The notes: generated by a model not told the origin, from the letters alone. Shown: positions 24,805-34,303, counted from the stretch's first letter. The stretch: 36,389 bases of DNA from Budvicia diplopodorum (GCF_009800925.1 NZ_WOYF01000021.1:1-36389); one strand, 5' to 3'. Translations and numbers: made by a program.

Positions 24805-26352
24805 TTAATTCTTTATATTAGCGTTTTTCTTTAATAATAATTTATTCGTTTTCCCATTTGCATTTTTAGGCAACTCAGGAATAAATATTATTCTTGACGG
24901 TACTTTGAATTTGGCAATTTTATCCGATAGCCATTGGTTGATGTTATCACTAACGAGTGGCTTATCTTTGTAGGCGACAACATAGGCTACAGCTTCTTCA
25001 CCATAAATTTCACTGTGCCTTGGCACAATAGCAACGTCTTTTACGCCGGGATAATTAGAAATAAGGTTCTCTATTTCAATGCAGTAAATCTTCTCTCCAC
25101 CGCGGTTGATCATGTCCTTACTGCGGTCTTTGATAAAAAGATAATTGTCTTTGTCTATGCTGGCTATATCTCCGGTATAAAACCAGCCATCTTGGAAATA
25201 CTGTTGATTAACCGTTGAGTTTTTCCAATATTCTTTTATCACTACAGGACCCTTTAACCACAGGTGCCCGGTTTCTCCTGTAGTAAGTAAGCAGTTGCTA
25301 TCATCTCTTATTTGGCACTCTAATCCGCTAATTGGTAATCCTGAACTGCCAATTTTATCGCTTTTTCTTGCATCTTGAGGGAAAATGCTTGCCGGTGATG
25401 TCGTTTCAGTTAAACCATATATCGGTCTAATTTCCGTATTGGTAAATAGTTCCGATAGCTTATCTATTATTCCTATATTTAAATGCCCCGCGCCACAGGC
25501 AATCATTCTTAAACTGGAATAGTTATATTCTTTAAGGTGTTTTTCTGCTTCTTGTATTAATAAGATAAATACTGTCGGAGAGCCATGAAGAAAAGTGATA
25601 TTATATTGATTTATTGTTTCAAGTATTATTTCCGCATTAAATCGTTGGTGTAAATGAATAGTCCCACCGATATGAATAAACAGGCACAGTAAAGCAGAAA
25701 GCCCAGTGATATGACAAATTGGAATTGGCAAAACCGTCGAGTCTTCACACGTCAGGCCAAGTGAATCCTGATAGGCTGTTATAGCATGTAAAACGTTATC
25801 GTGAGTGATGGCTGCACCTTTGGGTGAACCGGTTGTACCTGAGGTATAAATAATGGCGGCAATGTCATCAGGCTTCACTGATACTTTGGTTATTGGCTGT
25901 GGTAATGAATTATTGTCAGCATTGCGTAGCATAAATTGCCAGTTTGATAATGATACGCAGTGGTCCGGCTTTACGGTTGATGATAAGGCCAACCATGGTT
26001 GGTGTTCAGGATCAAAGAAGACTACTTCAGCATTAACGCTGTTAAGTATGGTGTGACTATCGTCAGATTTCAGCTTAGTACTCAGTGGCACAACAATAAC
26101 GCCAAGTGCCATTGCTGCATAAAATAGGGAGCAGAACTCAGGCCTGTTACCGAGAGCCAAAACAATAACATCACCTTTTTGAAGATTGAAGCTGTCCGTC
26201 AGGCATAGAATATTCAGATTGACGCTATGGTTGAATTGGGCATAGCTATATTTATGCCCTTCAAAGCAGATTGCCGTATATTCAGCCCTGACATTAACGC
26301 TTTGCTGCAGGCTTTGATAAAGATTTGCTATTGCTGGCTGTGGCATACCCAT
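24805..26352 (-). CDS. AMP-forming acyl-CoA ligase (ANL superfamily)
   Basis: 515 residues. ANL motifs: YTSGTTGSPKGA at 169-180 (phosphate loop), YGLTE at 312-316, TGD with D395 and R410 binding ATP ribose, and K501 in NANGK as the catalytic lysine of the C-terminal domain. It activates a carboxylate with ATP and CoA; the substrate is unknown. First gene of the leftward cluster; AGGA precedes the ATG and a CRP-like promoter lies upstream. The gene is visibly A+T-richer (many ATT, TTA, AAT codons) than the permease-thiolase block, hinting at a separate origin. It may prime the CoA cycle that the CoA-transferase sustains. Confidence 0.87.
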   Translation of the reverse strand: MGMPQPAIANLYQSLQQSVNVRAEYTAICFEGHKYSYAQFNHSVNLNILCLTDSFNLQKGDVIVLALGNRPEFCSLFYAAMALGVIVVPLSTKLKSDDSHTILNSVNAEVVFFDPEHQPWLALSSTVKPDHCVSLSNWQFMLRNADNNSLPQPITKVSVKPDDIAAIIYTSGTTGSPKGAAITHDNVLHAITAYQDSLGLTCEDSTVLPIPICHITGLSALLCLFIHIGGTIHLHQRFNAEIILETINQYNITFLHGSPTVFILLIQEAEKHLKEYNYSSLRMIACGAGHLNIGIIDKLSELFTNTEIRPIYGLTETTSPASIFPQDARKSDKIGSSGLPISGLECQIRDDSNCLLTTGETGHLWLKGPVVIKEYWKNSTVNQQYFQDGWFYTGDIASIDKDNYLFIKDRSKDMINRGGEKIYCIEIENLISNYPGVKDVAIVPRHSEIYGEEAVAYVVAYKDKPLVSDNINQWLSDKIAKFKVPSRIIFIPELPKNANGKTNKLLLKKNANIKN

Positions 26353-26390
26353 TTTTAGTTCCTATCCCGGCTCGATTATCTGACGAGGTG

Positions 26391-26434
26391 AGTATAGGAA
26401 ATCATCGGGTGACAAAAACGTGTAAAGTTTCACA
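26391..26434 (-). promoter_or_regulatory. Candidate CRP-dependent promoter of the catabolic cluster
   Basis: On the minus strand TATACT (26396-26391) would give a start near 26384, 32 bases before the ligase ATG. The -35 is poor, but a CRP-like site TGTGA-N6-ACACG (26434-26419) with flanks resembling the 22-base consensus is centred about 42 bases upstream of that start. This is the class II activator position, so activation by cAMP-CRP is likely. The rest of 26435-26670 shows no gene. Confidence 0.5.
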
Positions 26435-26677
26435 TCTTCTTTTTAGACCCTGGCTCTTCTGGTTGTACAAAATGACAATCTGCTTTTCTTGAGTCAGGTT
26501 ATGCTGTCACGGGTCAGCTATCTATTAATGTTAATAAAATGAAGCTGCATGGTTAAATAATGGGTTTGGCTGATATTTGAGCGTTTATTTTTGTGCATAT
26601 GAATAAAAATAGTTGCCAATGACGCTAGATATTCAGGGTTGTGGTGGTGAATACAATTGATATGGAGCCGACAAACT

Positions 26678-26711
26678 AAAAGCCTCATTCACATAAATGG
26701 ATGAGGCTTTT
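26678..26711. terminator. Terminator after mscL, possibly bidirectional
   Basis: AAAAGCCTCAT (26678-26688), 12-base loop, ATGAGGCTTTT (26701-26711): an 11-bp perfect stem with A and T flanks, 35 bases past the mscL stop on the minus strand. It insulates mscL from the accessory cluster promoter. Confidence 0.8.
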
Positions 26712-26745
26712 ATATCTTCAGCTTATAAAGGGGAGAAGGCTGGTG

Positions 26746-27144
26746 CTATTTATTTTGCTGCTTCAAAATATCGCGGATATCAGTCAGCAGTTTCTCTTCT
26801 GCGCTGGGTACTGCCGGTGCTGGTGGTTCGGTACGACGTACCCGATTCATCAATTTGATAGCCATAAAGATAGCAAAAGCAACGATAATGAAATCAAATA
26901 TATTCTGAATAAAAATGCCGTAGTGCATCACAACCGCCGGGATGTCTCCACTGGCATCACGCAGTACAAATGTAAACTGCTTAAAATCAACTCCGCCAAT
27001 TAGCAAGCCAAGCGGTGGCATAATAATATCTGAAACCAACGATGATATTATTTTACCAAAAGCGGCACCAATGATTACACCGATAGCAAGGTCAACAACG
27101 TTGCCGCGCATTGCAAATTCGCGAAACTCTTTAAGCAGGCTCAT
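26746..27144 (-). CDS. mscL: Large-conductance mechanosensitive channel
   Basis: 132 residues from the ATG at 27144 ([20 protein letters not shown]), chosen because the conserved N-terminal amphipathic helix begins there; the frame is open for 18 more codons upstream. TM1 follows ([18 protein letters not shown]), then a periplasmic loop, TM2 ([20 protein letters not shown]) and a cytoplasmic helix. The pentameric channel opens on hypo-osmotic shock. In E. coli it lies next to arfA; here the accessory cluster separates them. Confidence 0.96.
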   Translation of the reverse strand: MSLLKEFREFAMRGNVVDLAIGVIIGAAFGKIISSLVSDIIMPPLGLLIGGVDFKQFTFVLRDASGDIPAVVMHYGIFIQNIFDFIIVAFAIFMAIKLMNRVRRTEPPAPAVPSAEEKLLTDIRDILKQQNK

Positions 27145-27222
27145 ATCAAAATACCTTAGCAATAATTTAGTATTATAAGCATAACAACAGGTGACCATTT
27201 TTCCATAAAATCGAGAAACTAT

Positions 27223-27260
27223 ATGAGCTTATTCATTTTCATTATTGTAAATAAGCTCAT
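27223..27260. repeat. 10-bp perfect inverted repeat between trkA and mscL
   Basis: ATGAGCTTAT (27223-27232) and ATAAGCTCAT (27251-27260) are separated by 18 A+T-rich bases. It starts just past the trkA stop on the minus strand, where a terminator would be expected, but there is no T run after the stem. It could be a weak or Rho-assisted terminator or a 3'-end stabiliser of the trkA mRNA. Confidence 0.5.
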
Positions 27261-27267
27261 GGTGTAA

Positions 27268-28644
27268 CTATAGGAAGAACGGACTTGGCTGGAATAATCG
27301 CTCTACATCGGTAATATATTTTTTATCAGCCAAAAACATAATAACGTGGTCGCCTTGTTCAACAACGGTCGTTCTGTTGGCAATAATGACATCATCGCCT
27401 CTGACCAGCGCCCCGATGGTCGTACCCGGAGGCAGCTTAATATTATCAACCTGCCGGCCTACGACTTTAGACGTTGTTTCATCTCCGTGGGCAACGGCTT
27501 CAATTGCTTCGGCAACGCCGCGGCGAAGTGTAGAAACGCTGACAATATCGGCTTTTCTTACGTGACCTAATAGCGCTGAGATAGTGGCTTGCTGTGGTGA
27601 CACTGCAATATCAATTACGCTTCCCTGAACTAAATCAATATAGGCATGCCGCTGAATAAGAACGATAACTTTTTTCGCCCCCAGCCGTTTAGCCAGCATC
27701 GCCGACATAATGTTGGCTTCGTCATCGTTAGTCAGAGCAATAAATACATCAATTTGCTCAATATGCTCTTCAGATAGCAGCTCTTGATCTGATGCATCAC
27801 CGCAGAAAACTACGGTATCTTGTAAAATTTCGGCCAGGTCAGCGGCGCGCTCAGCATCACGTTCGATCAGCTTTACGCTGTAATCTTTTTCCAAACGCTC
27901 TGCTAGCCCTGCACCAACGTTACCGCCGCCGACGATCATTAGTCGTTTATACGGTTTTTCTAACCGTTGCATTTCACTCATGACAGCCCGAATGTGCTGA
28001 GATGCAGCGACAAAGAAAACCTCATCGCCAGCTTCGATAACCGTTGATGCCTGAGGTCTGATAGGACGATCCTGACGGAAAATAGCGGCTACTCGGGTTT
28101 CAATGTGTGGCATATGCTCACGTAAGGAAGACAGCGCATTTCCGACCAGAGGCCCGCCATAGTAGGCATTAACTCCGGCAATGCTCACTTTTCCTTCGGC
28201 AAAATTGACGACCTGAAGGGCTCCAGGGTATTCAATTAGCTTATAAATATAGTCAGTGACCAGCTTTTCTGGAGAGATAATATGATCAACTGGAATAACC
28301 TCTGACTGGAATAGCTTATCCTCTTCGCGAATATATTCTGGCGAACGAATGCGGGCGATCCTGTTTGGGGTATTAAACATTGAGTAAGCAATTTGGCAGG
28401 CGATCATATTGATCTCATCAGAGTTAGTCACCGCAACTAACATATCGGCGTCATCTGCACCAGCCTCACGCAATACTCTGGGATGGCATGCATGCCCCTG
28501 CACTACTCGTAGGTCAAACTTGTCCTGTAACTGGCGTAAACGGACAATATTATTGTCGACCAGCGTAATATCGTTATTTTCACCGACTAAATTTTCTGCC
28601 AGTGTGCCGCCTACCTGACCAGCACCGAGAATGATAATTTTCAT
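27268..28644 (-). CDS. trkA: Trk potassium uptake system NAD-binding regulatory subunit
   Basis: 458 residues, the usual length, with two tandem RCK units. Each has a Rossmann nucleotide site (GAGQVGG at 7-13, and GGGNVGAG near 238) followed by a TrkA-C domain. TrkA is the cytoplasmic gating ring of the TrkH/TrkG K+ channels, controlled by NAD(H) and ATP. It is the last gene of def-fmt-rsmB-trkA, 46 bases after rsmB. Confidence 0.97.
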   Translation of the reverse strand: MKIIILGAGQVGGTLAENLVGENNDITLVDNNIVRLRQLQDKFDLRVVQGHACHPRVLREAGADDADMLVAVTNSDEINMIACQIAYSMFNTPNRIARIRSPEYIREEDKLFQSEVIPVDHIISPEKLVTDYIYKLIEYPGALQVVNFAEGKVSIAGVNAYYGGPLVGNALSSLREHMPHIETRVAAIFRQDRPIRPQASTVIEAGDEVFFVAASQHIRAVMSEMQRLEKPYKRLMIVGGGNVGAGLAERLEKDYSVKLIERDAERAADLAEILQDTVVFCGDASDQELLSEEHIEQIDVFIALTNDDEANIMSAMLAKRLGAKKVIVLIQRHAYIDLVQGSVIDIAVSPQQATISALLGHVRKADIVSVSTLRRGVAEAIEAVAHGDETTSKVVGRQVDNIKLPPGTTIGALVRGDDVIIANRTTVVEQGDHVIMFLADKKYITDVERLFQPSPFFL

Positions 28645-28690
28645 TGTGCTCTCTTGTTAGCGCTGAAACGCCGTTTGCTGCTTAATGAGT

Positions 28691-29980
28691 CTATGCCTTA
28701 ATGAGTTTGGCATAAAAAAATCCATCACCACCTTCGGGTGAGGGTAAGTTTTGTTGGTACGGTGATTCTAAACCACCAATGTTAATAACCTGAGCATCGC
28801 TATGGCTATTAACAAAGCTATCTATCTGTAAGCTGTTTTCTTCAGGAAGAATTGAACAGGTCGCATAAACCATCGTTCCTCCTGGCTTCAGGTGAGACCA
28901 AATAGCATTAATTATTTCTTTTTGTAGTGAGGCCAATTCGCTGATATCACTGCTGCGTCGTAGCCATTTTATATCAGGATGACGACGAATTACGCCGGTT
29001 GCTGAACATGGCGCATCCAGCAATATACGGTCGAACTGCTGGCCAGCACACCATTTTTCTGGCATTCGTCCATCGCCAGCTAATACGGTCGCTTGCTGAT
29101 TTAGCCGTGCAAGATTCTCATGAACTCTCTTAAGGCGGTTTTCATCAACGTCGACGGCCATGACTTTAGCCGTGGGTGCAGCTTCCAGTATATGGGTGGT
29201 TTTTCCTCCTGGTGCTGCGCACAGATCTAAAATAGATTCGCCATTTTGCGGTGCCAACAAAGGAACACAGCCCTGAGCTGACGCATCCTGAACGGTGGCC
29301 CAGCCGGATTCGAACCCCGGCAATGCCGAAACTGAAACTGGCGATAACAATCGGAGAGCATCGGGATAGCTAGCATGAGCGACGGCTTCTATTTCAGCCT
29401 GCTGCAATAAAGCCAGATATGCATCTCGGGTATGGTGCTGTCTGTTTACTCGTAGCCACATCGGTGGTTTTTGATTATTGGCTTCAATAATTTGCTGCCA
29501 CTGCTGTGGATATGCCGTTTGTACTCGCTGTAGTAGCCAACTGGGATGTAAGAAGCGGCTATTTTGAGACTGAGCCTGTTCAACTAACGCCTGTTGTTGA
29601 CGTTGAAACTGGCGCATAACGCCATTAATCAGCCCTTTCATTTGAGGGCGTTTTAGTGCGACTGCGCCGTTAACCGTTTCGGCAACGGCGGCATGGGCGG
29701 GAATTCGCGTATAAAGCAACTGATACAGCCCGACCATGAGTAGATAGTGGAGAGGGCGCTGCTTGCCGGTCATGATTTTAGCCATGAGTTGCTGTAGATA
29801 CCCTTCCAGTTCAGGTAAAACTCGCAAAGTACCAAAGCACAGTTCCTGCAGCAGCCCTTTATCTTTATCTGAGATATTTTTTTGCAGGTCGGGTAATACC
29901 GAGCTTAAAGACTGGCCGTGATCAAGAACCTGACCGATAGCTTTTGCTGCAATAGCGCGAAGATTATATTTATTGTTCAT
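28691..29980 (-). CDS. rsmB: 16S rRNA (cytosine-967-C5)-methyltransferase
   Basis: 429 residues from ATG 29980 ([20 protein letters not shown]), the family length; the frame is open 21 codons further upstream but that extension is not conserved. An N-terminal NusB-like domain (about 1-130) precedes a Rossmann methyltransferase domain with [12 protein letters not shown] for SAM. The two catalytic cysteines are C325 (DAPCSATG) and C375 ([10 protein letters not shown]). It methylates C967 of 16S rRNA. Middle gene of the def-fmt-rsmB-trkA unit. Confidence 0.96.
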   Translation of the reverse strand: MNNKYNLRAIAAKAIGQVLDHGQSLSSVLPDLQKNISDKDKGLLQELCFGTLRVLPELEGYLQQLMAKIMTGKQRPLHYLLMVGLYQLLYTRIPAHAAVAETVNGAVALKRPQMKGLINGVMRQFQRQQQALVEQAQSQNSRFLHPSWLLQRVQTAYPQQWQQIIEANNQKPPMWLRVNRQHHTRDAYLALLQQAEIEAVAHASYPDALRLLSPVSVSALPGFESGWATVQDASAQGCVPLLAPQNGESILDLCAAPGGKTTHILEAAPTAKVMAVDVDENRLKRVHENLARLNQQATVLAGDGRMPEKWCAGQQFDRILLDAPCSATGVIRRHPDIKWLRRSSDISELASLQKEIINAIWSHLKPGGTMVYATCSILPEENSLQIDSFVNSHSDAQVINIGGLESPYQQNLPSPEGGDGFFYAKLIKA

Positions 29981-30072
29981 AGGCAAAAGTTGGCCGGAGT
30001 CATTAAGGTATTGATAAAAATGATAGGAAAGTACCTGCAGCATAATAACAATTTATTCGCAGATACATACGG

Positions 30073-31020
30073 TTAGTCTAAGCGATTACCGATAGTAAAC
30101 CATTCGCGGCGGGAATTTAGCAAGTCTTGCGCTGACATTGTTTTTTTACCCGATGGCTGAAGCTGGGTCATATTGAGTATTCCCTGAGATGTCGCAACTT
30201 GAATTCCTGATTTACTGGCTTCAATAATCGTTCCGGGTAGTGCGTTACTGCTCTTATTGATGACCTGAGCGGCCCAAACTTTCACCGGTTGGCCATCGAT
30301 CATAAAATAGCTGACCGGCCAAGGGTTAAAGGCTCTGATGCAGCGTTCAAGTTGAACCGCCGATAATGACCAGTTAAGCCTGGCTTCTTCTTTGCTGAGC
30401 TTATCTGCGTAGTTAGCTAGCGCATCGTCCTGCTTTTCTGCAACAGCCAAACCTGAGACCAGCAGTTCCAAGGTATTTAACAGTGCCTGAGGGCCCAATT
30501 GAGCCAATTTATCATACAGGCTTGCGCTAGTGTCATCGGATAGTATCGGGCAAGTAAGCTTATGCAGCATATCGCCGGTATCCAGACCTTTATCCATCAG
30601 CATGATGGTGATACCTGTTTCAGTATCTCCGGCCCAGAGAGAGCGCTGTATTGGTGCTGCCCCACGCCAGCGTGGCAATAATGAACCATGTACATTGATA
30701 CAGCCTAAACGTGGCATACCCAATACGGCAAGAGGTAAAATCAATCCGTAAGCAACCACCACCATGATGTCAGCGTTTAGCTGATTAACTAGATCTTGAT
30801 TCTCTTCAGGTCGAAGAGATTTCGGTTGAAATACCGGAAGTTGATGCTGTTCTGCAAGCTGTTTAACTGGACTTGGCGTGAGTTTATTACCTCGTCCTGC
30901 GGGCCTGTCTGGCTGAGTGAACACGCCCACAATTTTGTGGTGAGATAAAAGCAGCGCTTCTAGATGACGCGCTGCAAAATCTGGGGTTCCGGCAAAAATA
31001 ATCCGTAAAGGTTCAGACAC
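30073..31020 (-). CDS. fmt: Methionyl-tRNA formyltransferase
   Basis: 315 residues from a GTG start. Two adjacent GTG codons lie at 31023 and 31020; the second gives the usual N-terminus ([20 protein letters not shown]) and the better spacing to TAGGA. The catalytic region [17 protein letters not shown] and the D of GDTETG are present, as is the C-terminal tRNA-binding domain. It formylates Met-tRNAfMet using 10-formyl-tetrahydrofolate. It follows def by 50 bases, pairing formylation with deformylation. Confidence 0.96.
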   Translation of the reverse strand: MSEPLRIIFAGTPDFAARHLEALLLSHHKIVGVFTQPDRPAGRGNKLTPSPVKQLAEQHQLPVFQPKSLRPEENQDLVNQLNADIMVVVAYGLILPLAVLGMPRLGCINVHGSLLPRWRGAAPIQRSLWAGDTETGITIMLMDKGLDTGDMLHKLTCPILSDDTSASLYDKLAQLGPQALLNTLELLVSGLAVAEKQDDALANYADKLSKEEARLNWSLSAVQLERCIRAFNPWPVSYFMIDGQPVKVWAAQVINKSSNALPGTIIEASKSGIQVATSQGILNMTQLQPSGKKTMSAQDLLNSRREWFTIGNRLD

Positions 31021-31070
31021 CACAATTTCCTACTGTAATAAAAAAGGGGAAACGATAGACATAGGTACTA

Positions 31071-31586
31071 TCACTCGCGCGATCGCGCTTCCAGTTTAGC
31101 TATTTTTTCTAATTTCTGGCGAATACGCTGGCGTTTTAGTGGAGATAGGTAATCGACAAACAGTTTACCTTCCAGATGGTCCATTTCATGCTGAATGCAG
31201 ATAGCCAGTAAATCATCGGCTTCTAATTCATAAGATTTACCATCACGGTCCAGTGCGCGGATTTTAATTTTTTCAGCACGCGGAACAAAACCGCGTGATT
31301 CCGGGACGGAAAGGCAGCCTTCTTCAATTCCTGTTTCACCGGACTTCTCTAACACTTCAGGATTTATAATCACATAGTGTTGGTCGCGATCTTCTGACAC
31401 ATCAATAACAATAATTCGCTGGTGAATATTGACCTGAGTAGCGGCAAGCCCTATGCCTTCTTCGGCATACATAGTTTCTAGCATATCATCAATGATGTGC
31501 TGAATCTCCGGCGTGACCTTCGCAACGGGTTTAGCTTTAATCCGGAGCCTTTCGTCAGGAAAATGTAATACAGGTAATACGGCCAT
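31071..31586 (-). CDS. def: Peptide deformylase
   Basis: 171 residues from ATG 31586 ([15 protein letters not shown]); the open frame continues 28 codons upstream without similarity. The three deformylase motifs are intact: [17 protein letters not shown] with metal ligand C91, and QHEMDHLEG with H133, E134 and H137. It removes the formyl group from nascent N-termini and uses Fe2+ in the cell. First gene of the leftward unit, divergent from dprA. Confidence 0.96.
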   Translation of the reverse strand: MAVLPVLHFPDERLRIKAKPVAKVTPEIQHIIDDMLETMYAEEGIGLAATQVNIHQRIIVIDVSEDRDQHYVIINPEVLEKSGETGIEEGCLSVPESRGFVPRAEKIKIRALDRDGKSYELEADDLLAICIQHEMDHLEGKLFVDYLSPLKRQRIRQKLEKIAKLEARSRE

Positions 31587-31928
31587 ATTTCGTTGAATCG
31601 CTATCTTAATGAGTAAAAGATTATCTTCATATTCTAGATCGTTCCTGCTTTGATTGACAGTATCAGTCAACTATTGAAGCGATAGACCATGACATCTCAC
31701 CGAGGTTCTTGAATATATAATCAGATAATAAACGCGCTAAAGCGGTTTACTCACCATTATTATTTATGCGTGTTTGTTTTTCAGATAAGCGTCGATAAAA
31801 AATGTAATTCACTCTTCATATTCATTTAAATTCTTTAAGGCTGTTCAAATATTGGTTTTTCTCGCTGGTTTGGTTCTATTCTCTGATTAAGCTATTGCCA
31901 TATGACGGTAGCCATAATAGAGAATCTG
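31587..31928. promoter_or_regulatory. def-dprA divergent promoter region
   Basis: No gene is seen in these 342 bases. On the minus strand TAGAAT (31636-31631) could be the -10 of def, with TGTCAA 17 bases upstream as a poor -35. A small palindrome TTGAC-N7-GTCAA spans 31654-31670. On the dprA side the sequence is A+T-rich, with no promoter I can name with confidence. Confidence 0.35.
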
Positions 31929-33047
31929 ATGACAAAAGAAGAATGGTGGCTGAGGCTATTGATGATCTCGGGCCAGAAACTACAGCATGTGCGGCGGCTA
32001 AAGGGGCTGGCATACCAAAAGTTAGTACTTACTGCGGGTTTATTGTTGCAACTGGGTTTTAGCGAACGTCAGTATCAAGAGTTCCACTATGTTAATCAGG
32101 CTGAGCTTAAGCGAGGACTAGACTGGCTGGCATTGCCGAATCATTGCTTAGTGACCTATATCGATACTGATTATCCTGAGTTATTACGTAATACGTCTGG
32201 TGCGCCTTTGGCACTATTTGTTAGCGGTGATCTTAAAAATCTGAGTAAACCTCAGCTAGCCATGGTCGGGAGCCGATGCTATAGCCATTATGGTGAAACG
32301 TGGGCCAGCTATTTTGCTCAGGAGCTGGCGGCGGCTGGGTTAGTGATTACCAGCGGTTTAGCTATGGGAATTGATGGCATCAGCCATCGTGGCGCTTTAG
32401 CCAGCGGTGGAACCACCATCGCGGTATTAGGTAGCGGATTGTCTCATATCCATCCTCGTGGCCATCTATGGCTAGCACAGCAAATTTTAGAAAACGGTGG
32501 AACGTTGGTTTCTGAGTTTTTGCCCTTTGAACGAGCCAGATCGGAATATTTCCCAAAACGTAACCGGATTATTAGTGGGTTGAGTCTCGGGGTGTTAGTG
32601 GTTGAAGCTGAGTTGCGTAGTGGTTCATTAATTACGGCGAAATATGCCTTGGAACAGGGGCGGGAAGTCTTTGCTATACCAGGGCCTCTGAGTAGTCGCA
32701 GTAGTGAAGGAACCCACAGCCTTATCCAGCAAGGGGCAAATTTGGTTTCTCAGCCAACGGATATTATTGAAATGCTCAATGGTTCACTACGCTGGCTAGT
32801 GTTAGAACAGCTAGATACTTCACCAAAAGAGTCGTTGCCATTATTAGAATTAGATGAAAATAATCAGACAATACCGGAGCAGCCGTTTTCTTCACTGTTG
32901 GATCATGTGGAATATGAGCCAACGCCTATTAACCTTATTAGTGAAAGAGCCAGACTATCGGTCAGTGATATTGCCGTTCAGCTACTCGATCTTGAGATGT
33001 CCGGGTTGATCGCTTCCGTTCAGGGCGGATATGTCAGACTTAAATAA
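31929..33047 (+). CDS. dprA: DNA-processing protein DprA (Smf)
   Basis: 372 residues from ATG 31929 (MTKEEWWLRLLMIS), which aligns with the E. coli Smf N-terminus; an in-frame ATG at 31902 would add nine residues. An N-terminal SAM-like region, a Rossmann domain (MVGSRCYSHYGE, GLAMGIDGISHRGAL, FPKRNRIISGLSLGVLVVEA, SGSLITAKYALEQGREV) and a C-terminal winged helix are seen. DprA loads RecA on incoming single-stranded DNA in transformable bacteria; its role in enterobacteria is unclear. In E. coli smg follows; here it is missing. Confidence 0.94.
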   Translation: MTKEEWWLRLLMISGQKLQHVRRLKGLAYQKLVLTAGLLLQLGFSERQYQEFHYVNQAELKRGLDWLALPNHCLVTYIDTDYPELLRNTSGAPLALFVSGDLKNLSKPQLAMVGSRCYSHYGETWASYFAQELAAAGLVITSGLAMGIDGISHRGALASGGTTIAVLGSGLSHIHPRGHLWLAQQILENGGTLVSEFLPFERARSEYFPKRNRIISGLSLGVLVVEAELRSGSLITAKYALEQGREVFAIPGPLSSRSSEGTHSLIQQGANLVSQPTDIIEMLNGSLRWLVLEQLDTSPKESLPLLELDENNQTIPEQPFSSLLDHVEYEPTPINLISERARLSVSDIAVQLLDLEMSGLIASVQGGYVRLK

Positions 33048-33179
33048 TGAAGTGTTTAAAGCCAGTATAAAAATGTCCCCAATCAGGTAGACTACGGTCT
33101 AGATAGACTTATGTGGCTTAGGCAGTGAATAAGGGAACCTCGGCTTAAAAATAGCATTAATCAGATGGCAACTATAGTT
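33048..33179 (+). other. dprA-yrdD junction lacking smg
   Basis: In E. coli the roughly 157-codon gene smg lies between smf (dprA) and yrdD. Here only about 130 bases separate the two genes, with no ORF, no Smg-like peptide and no terminator hairpin seen. Confidence 0.6.
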
Positions 33180-33731
33180 ATGACCAAAACAGCGTTGTTC
33201 GCAGGTAAAAATGAAGAGATCTGCCCTGAATGCGGTGCCCCGTTGGTTATCCGAAGCGGGAAGCAAGGGCCATTTCAGGGGTGTTCTCGTTATCCAGAAT
33301 GTACGTATATAAATTCATTTAAACCACAAAATGACGGGCACGTAGTTAAAATTCTCGATGGTCAGTACTGTCCTCAGTGTGGAGAGACTTTAGTATTGCG
33401 CCAAGGGCGGTATGGGATGTTTATCGGCTGTAGTAGCTATCCTGACTGTGAATATATCGCTGTTATCGATAAACCTGATGAGACGCATATAGCCTGCCCA
33501 CAGTGCAAAGAAGGCCAATTGCTTCAGCGTAAATCGCGTTATGGCAAAGTTTTTCACTCTTGCGATCGTTATCCTGAATGCCAATTTACGCTGAACCATA
33601 CGCCGGTAGCTGGCGTATGCTCAATTTGCAACTATCCTCTACTTTTAGAAAAACGCACATCACAAGGTGTTCGCCTGTTTTGTGCTAGTAAACTATGTGG
33701 CAAACAAGTTCTTATAAATAAAGATGATTAA
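33180..33731 (+). CDS. yrdD: Topoisomerase-type zinc-ribbon protein YrdD
   Basis: 183 residues from ATG 33180 ([13 protein letters not shown]), aligned with E. coli YrdD; an ATG at 33165 would add five residues, and neither has a clear ribosome binding site. Four C4 zinc ribbons like those at the C-terminus of topoisomerase I repeat along the protein: CPECG..C..YPEC, CPQCG..C..YPDC, CPQC..C..YPEC, CSIC..C..LC. It probably binds single-stranded nucleic acid; no catalytic domain is present. It overlaps tsaC by eight bases. Confidence 0.92.
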   Translation: MTKTALFAGKNEEICPECGAPLVIRSGKQGPFQGCSRYPECTYINSFKPQNDGHVVKILDGQYCPQCGETLVLRQGRYGMFIGCSSYPDCEYIAVIDKPDETHIACPQCKEGQLLQRKSRYGKVFHSCDRYPECQFTLNHTPVAGVCSICNYPLLLEKRTSQGVRLFCASKLCGKQVLINKDD

Positions 33732-34281
33732 TAATTTACGTTTTATTGTTGACCAGCTTCACGCACAGCAGGTCATTGCTTATCCGACTGAAGCGGTATA
33801 TGGCCTAGGGTGCAATCCTGACAGTCAGCAGGCAGTAGAATCTCTTCTTCAACTAAAACAGCGCTCTTGGGAAAAGGGTCTGATATTGATTGCTGCCAGC
33901 TATGAACAACTGTTGCCCTATATTGATGACGAACGGTTAACAGCGGTACAGAAACAGCATATGTTTTCCTTTTGGCCTGGGCCAGTTACGTGGGTTATCC
34001 CAGCCCGCAGTTCCACACCTAAATGGCTTACTGGCCGGTTTAACTCGATTGCGGTTAGAGTGAGCGATCACTCACAGGTAAAAGAACTATGTATGGCATT
34101 TGGTAAACCGCTAGTTTCTACTAGTGCAAATTTGAACGGGCGTGAGCCTTGTCGTTCTGAAGCCTGTGTGCATCAGCAGTTTGGTCAAGCGTTTCCAGTA
34201 TTATCGGGTCGTGTCGGAGGGAGAGAAAACCCTTCCGAAATCAGAGATGCGCTTACCGGAAAGCTATTCCGGCAAGGATAG
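33724..34281 (+). CDS. tsaC: L-threonylcarbamoyladenylate synthase
   Basis: 185 residues, a YrdC-domain protein: [54 protein letters not shown] and [17 protein letters not shown]. It makes threonylcarbamoyl-AMP from threonine, bicarbonate and ATP, the first step of tRNA t6A37 synthesis completed by TsaBDE. It starts inside the yrdD 3' end (8-base overlap) and is 22 bases before aroE. Confidence 0.96.
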   Translation: MINNLRFIVDQLHAQQVIAYPTEAVYGLGCNPDSQQAVESLLQLKQRSWEKGLILIAASYEQLLPYIDDERLTAVQKQHMFSFWPGPVTWVIPARSSTPKWLTGRFNSIAVRVSDHSQVKELCMAFGKPLVSTSANLNGREPCRSEACVHQQFGQAFPVLSGRVGGRENPSEIRDALTGKLFRQG

Positions 34282-34303
34282 AAAACAACTTTATAGGGGC
34301 ATT

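Noticed and set aside
17186-26352. Accessory cluster as a classical genomic island or prophage remnant
   Set aside because: No integrase, transposase, tRNA junction, att-like direct repeats or phage genes were seen at its edges.
27145-27198. 18-residue N-terminal extension of MscL
   Set aside because: The MscL N-terminal helix [15 protein letters not shown] is conserved and begins at 27144; the extension has no family match.
34142-34303. Upstream in-frame extension of aroE
   Set aside because: It overlaps tsaC and has no similarity; [17 protein letters not shown] from 34304 is the conserved AroE start.
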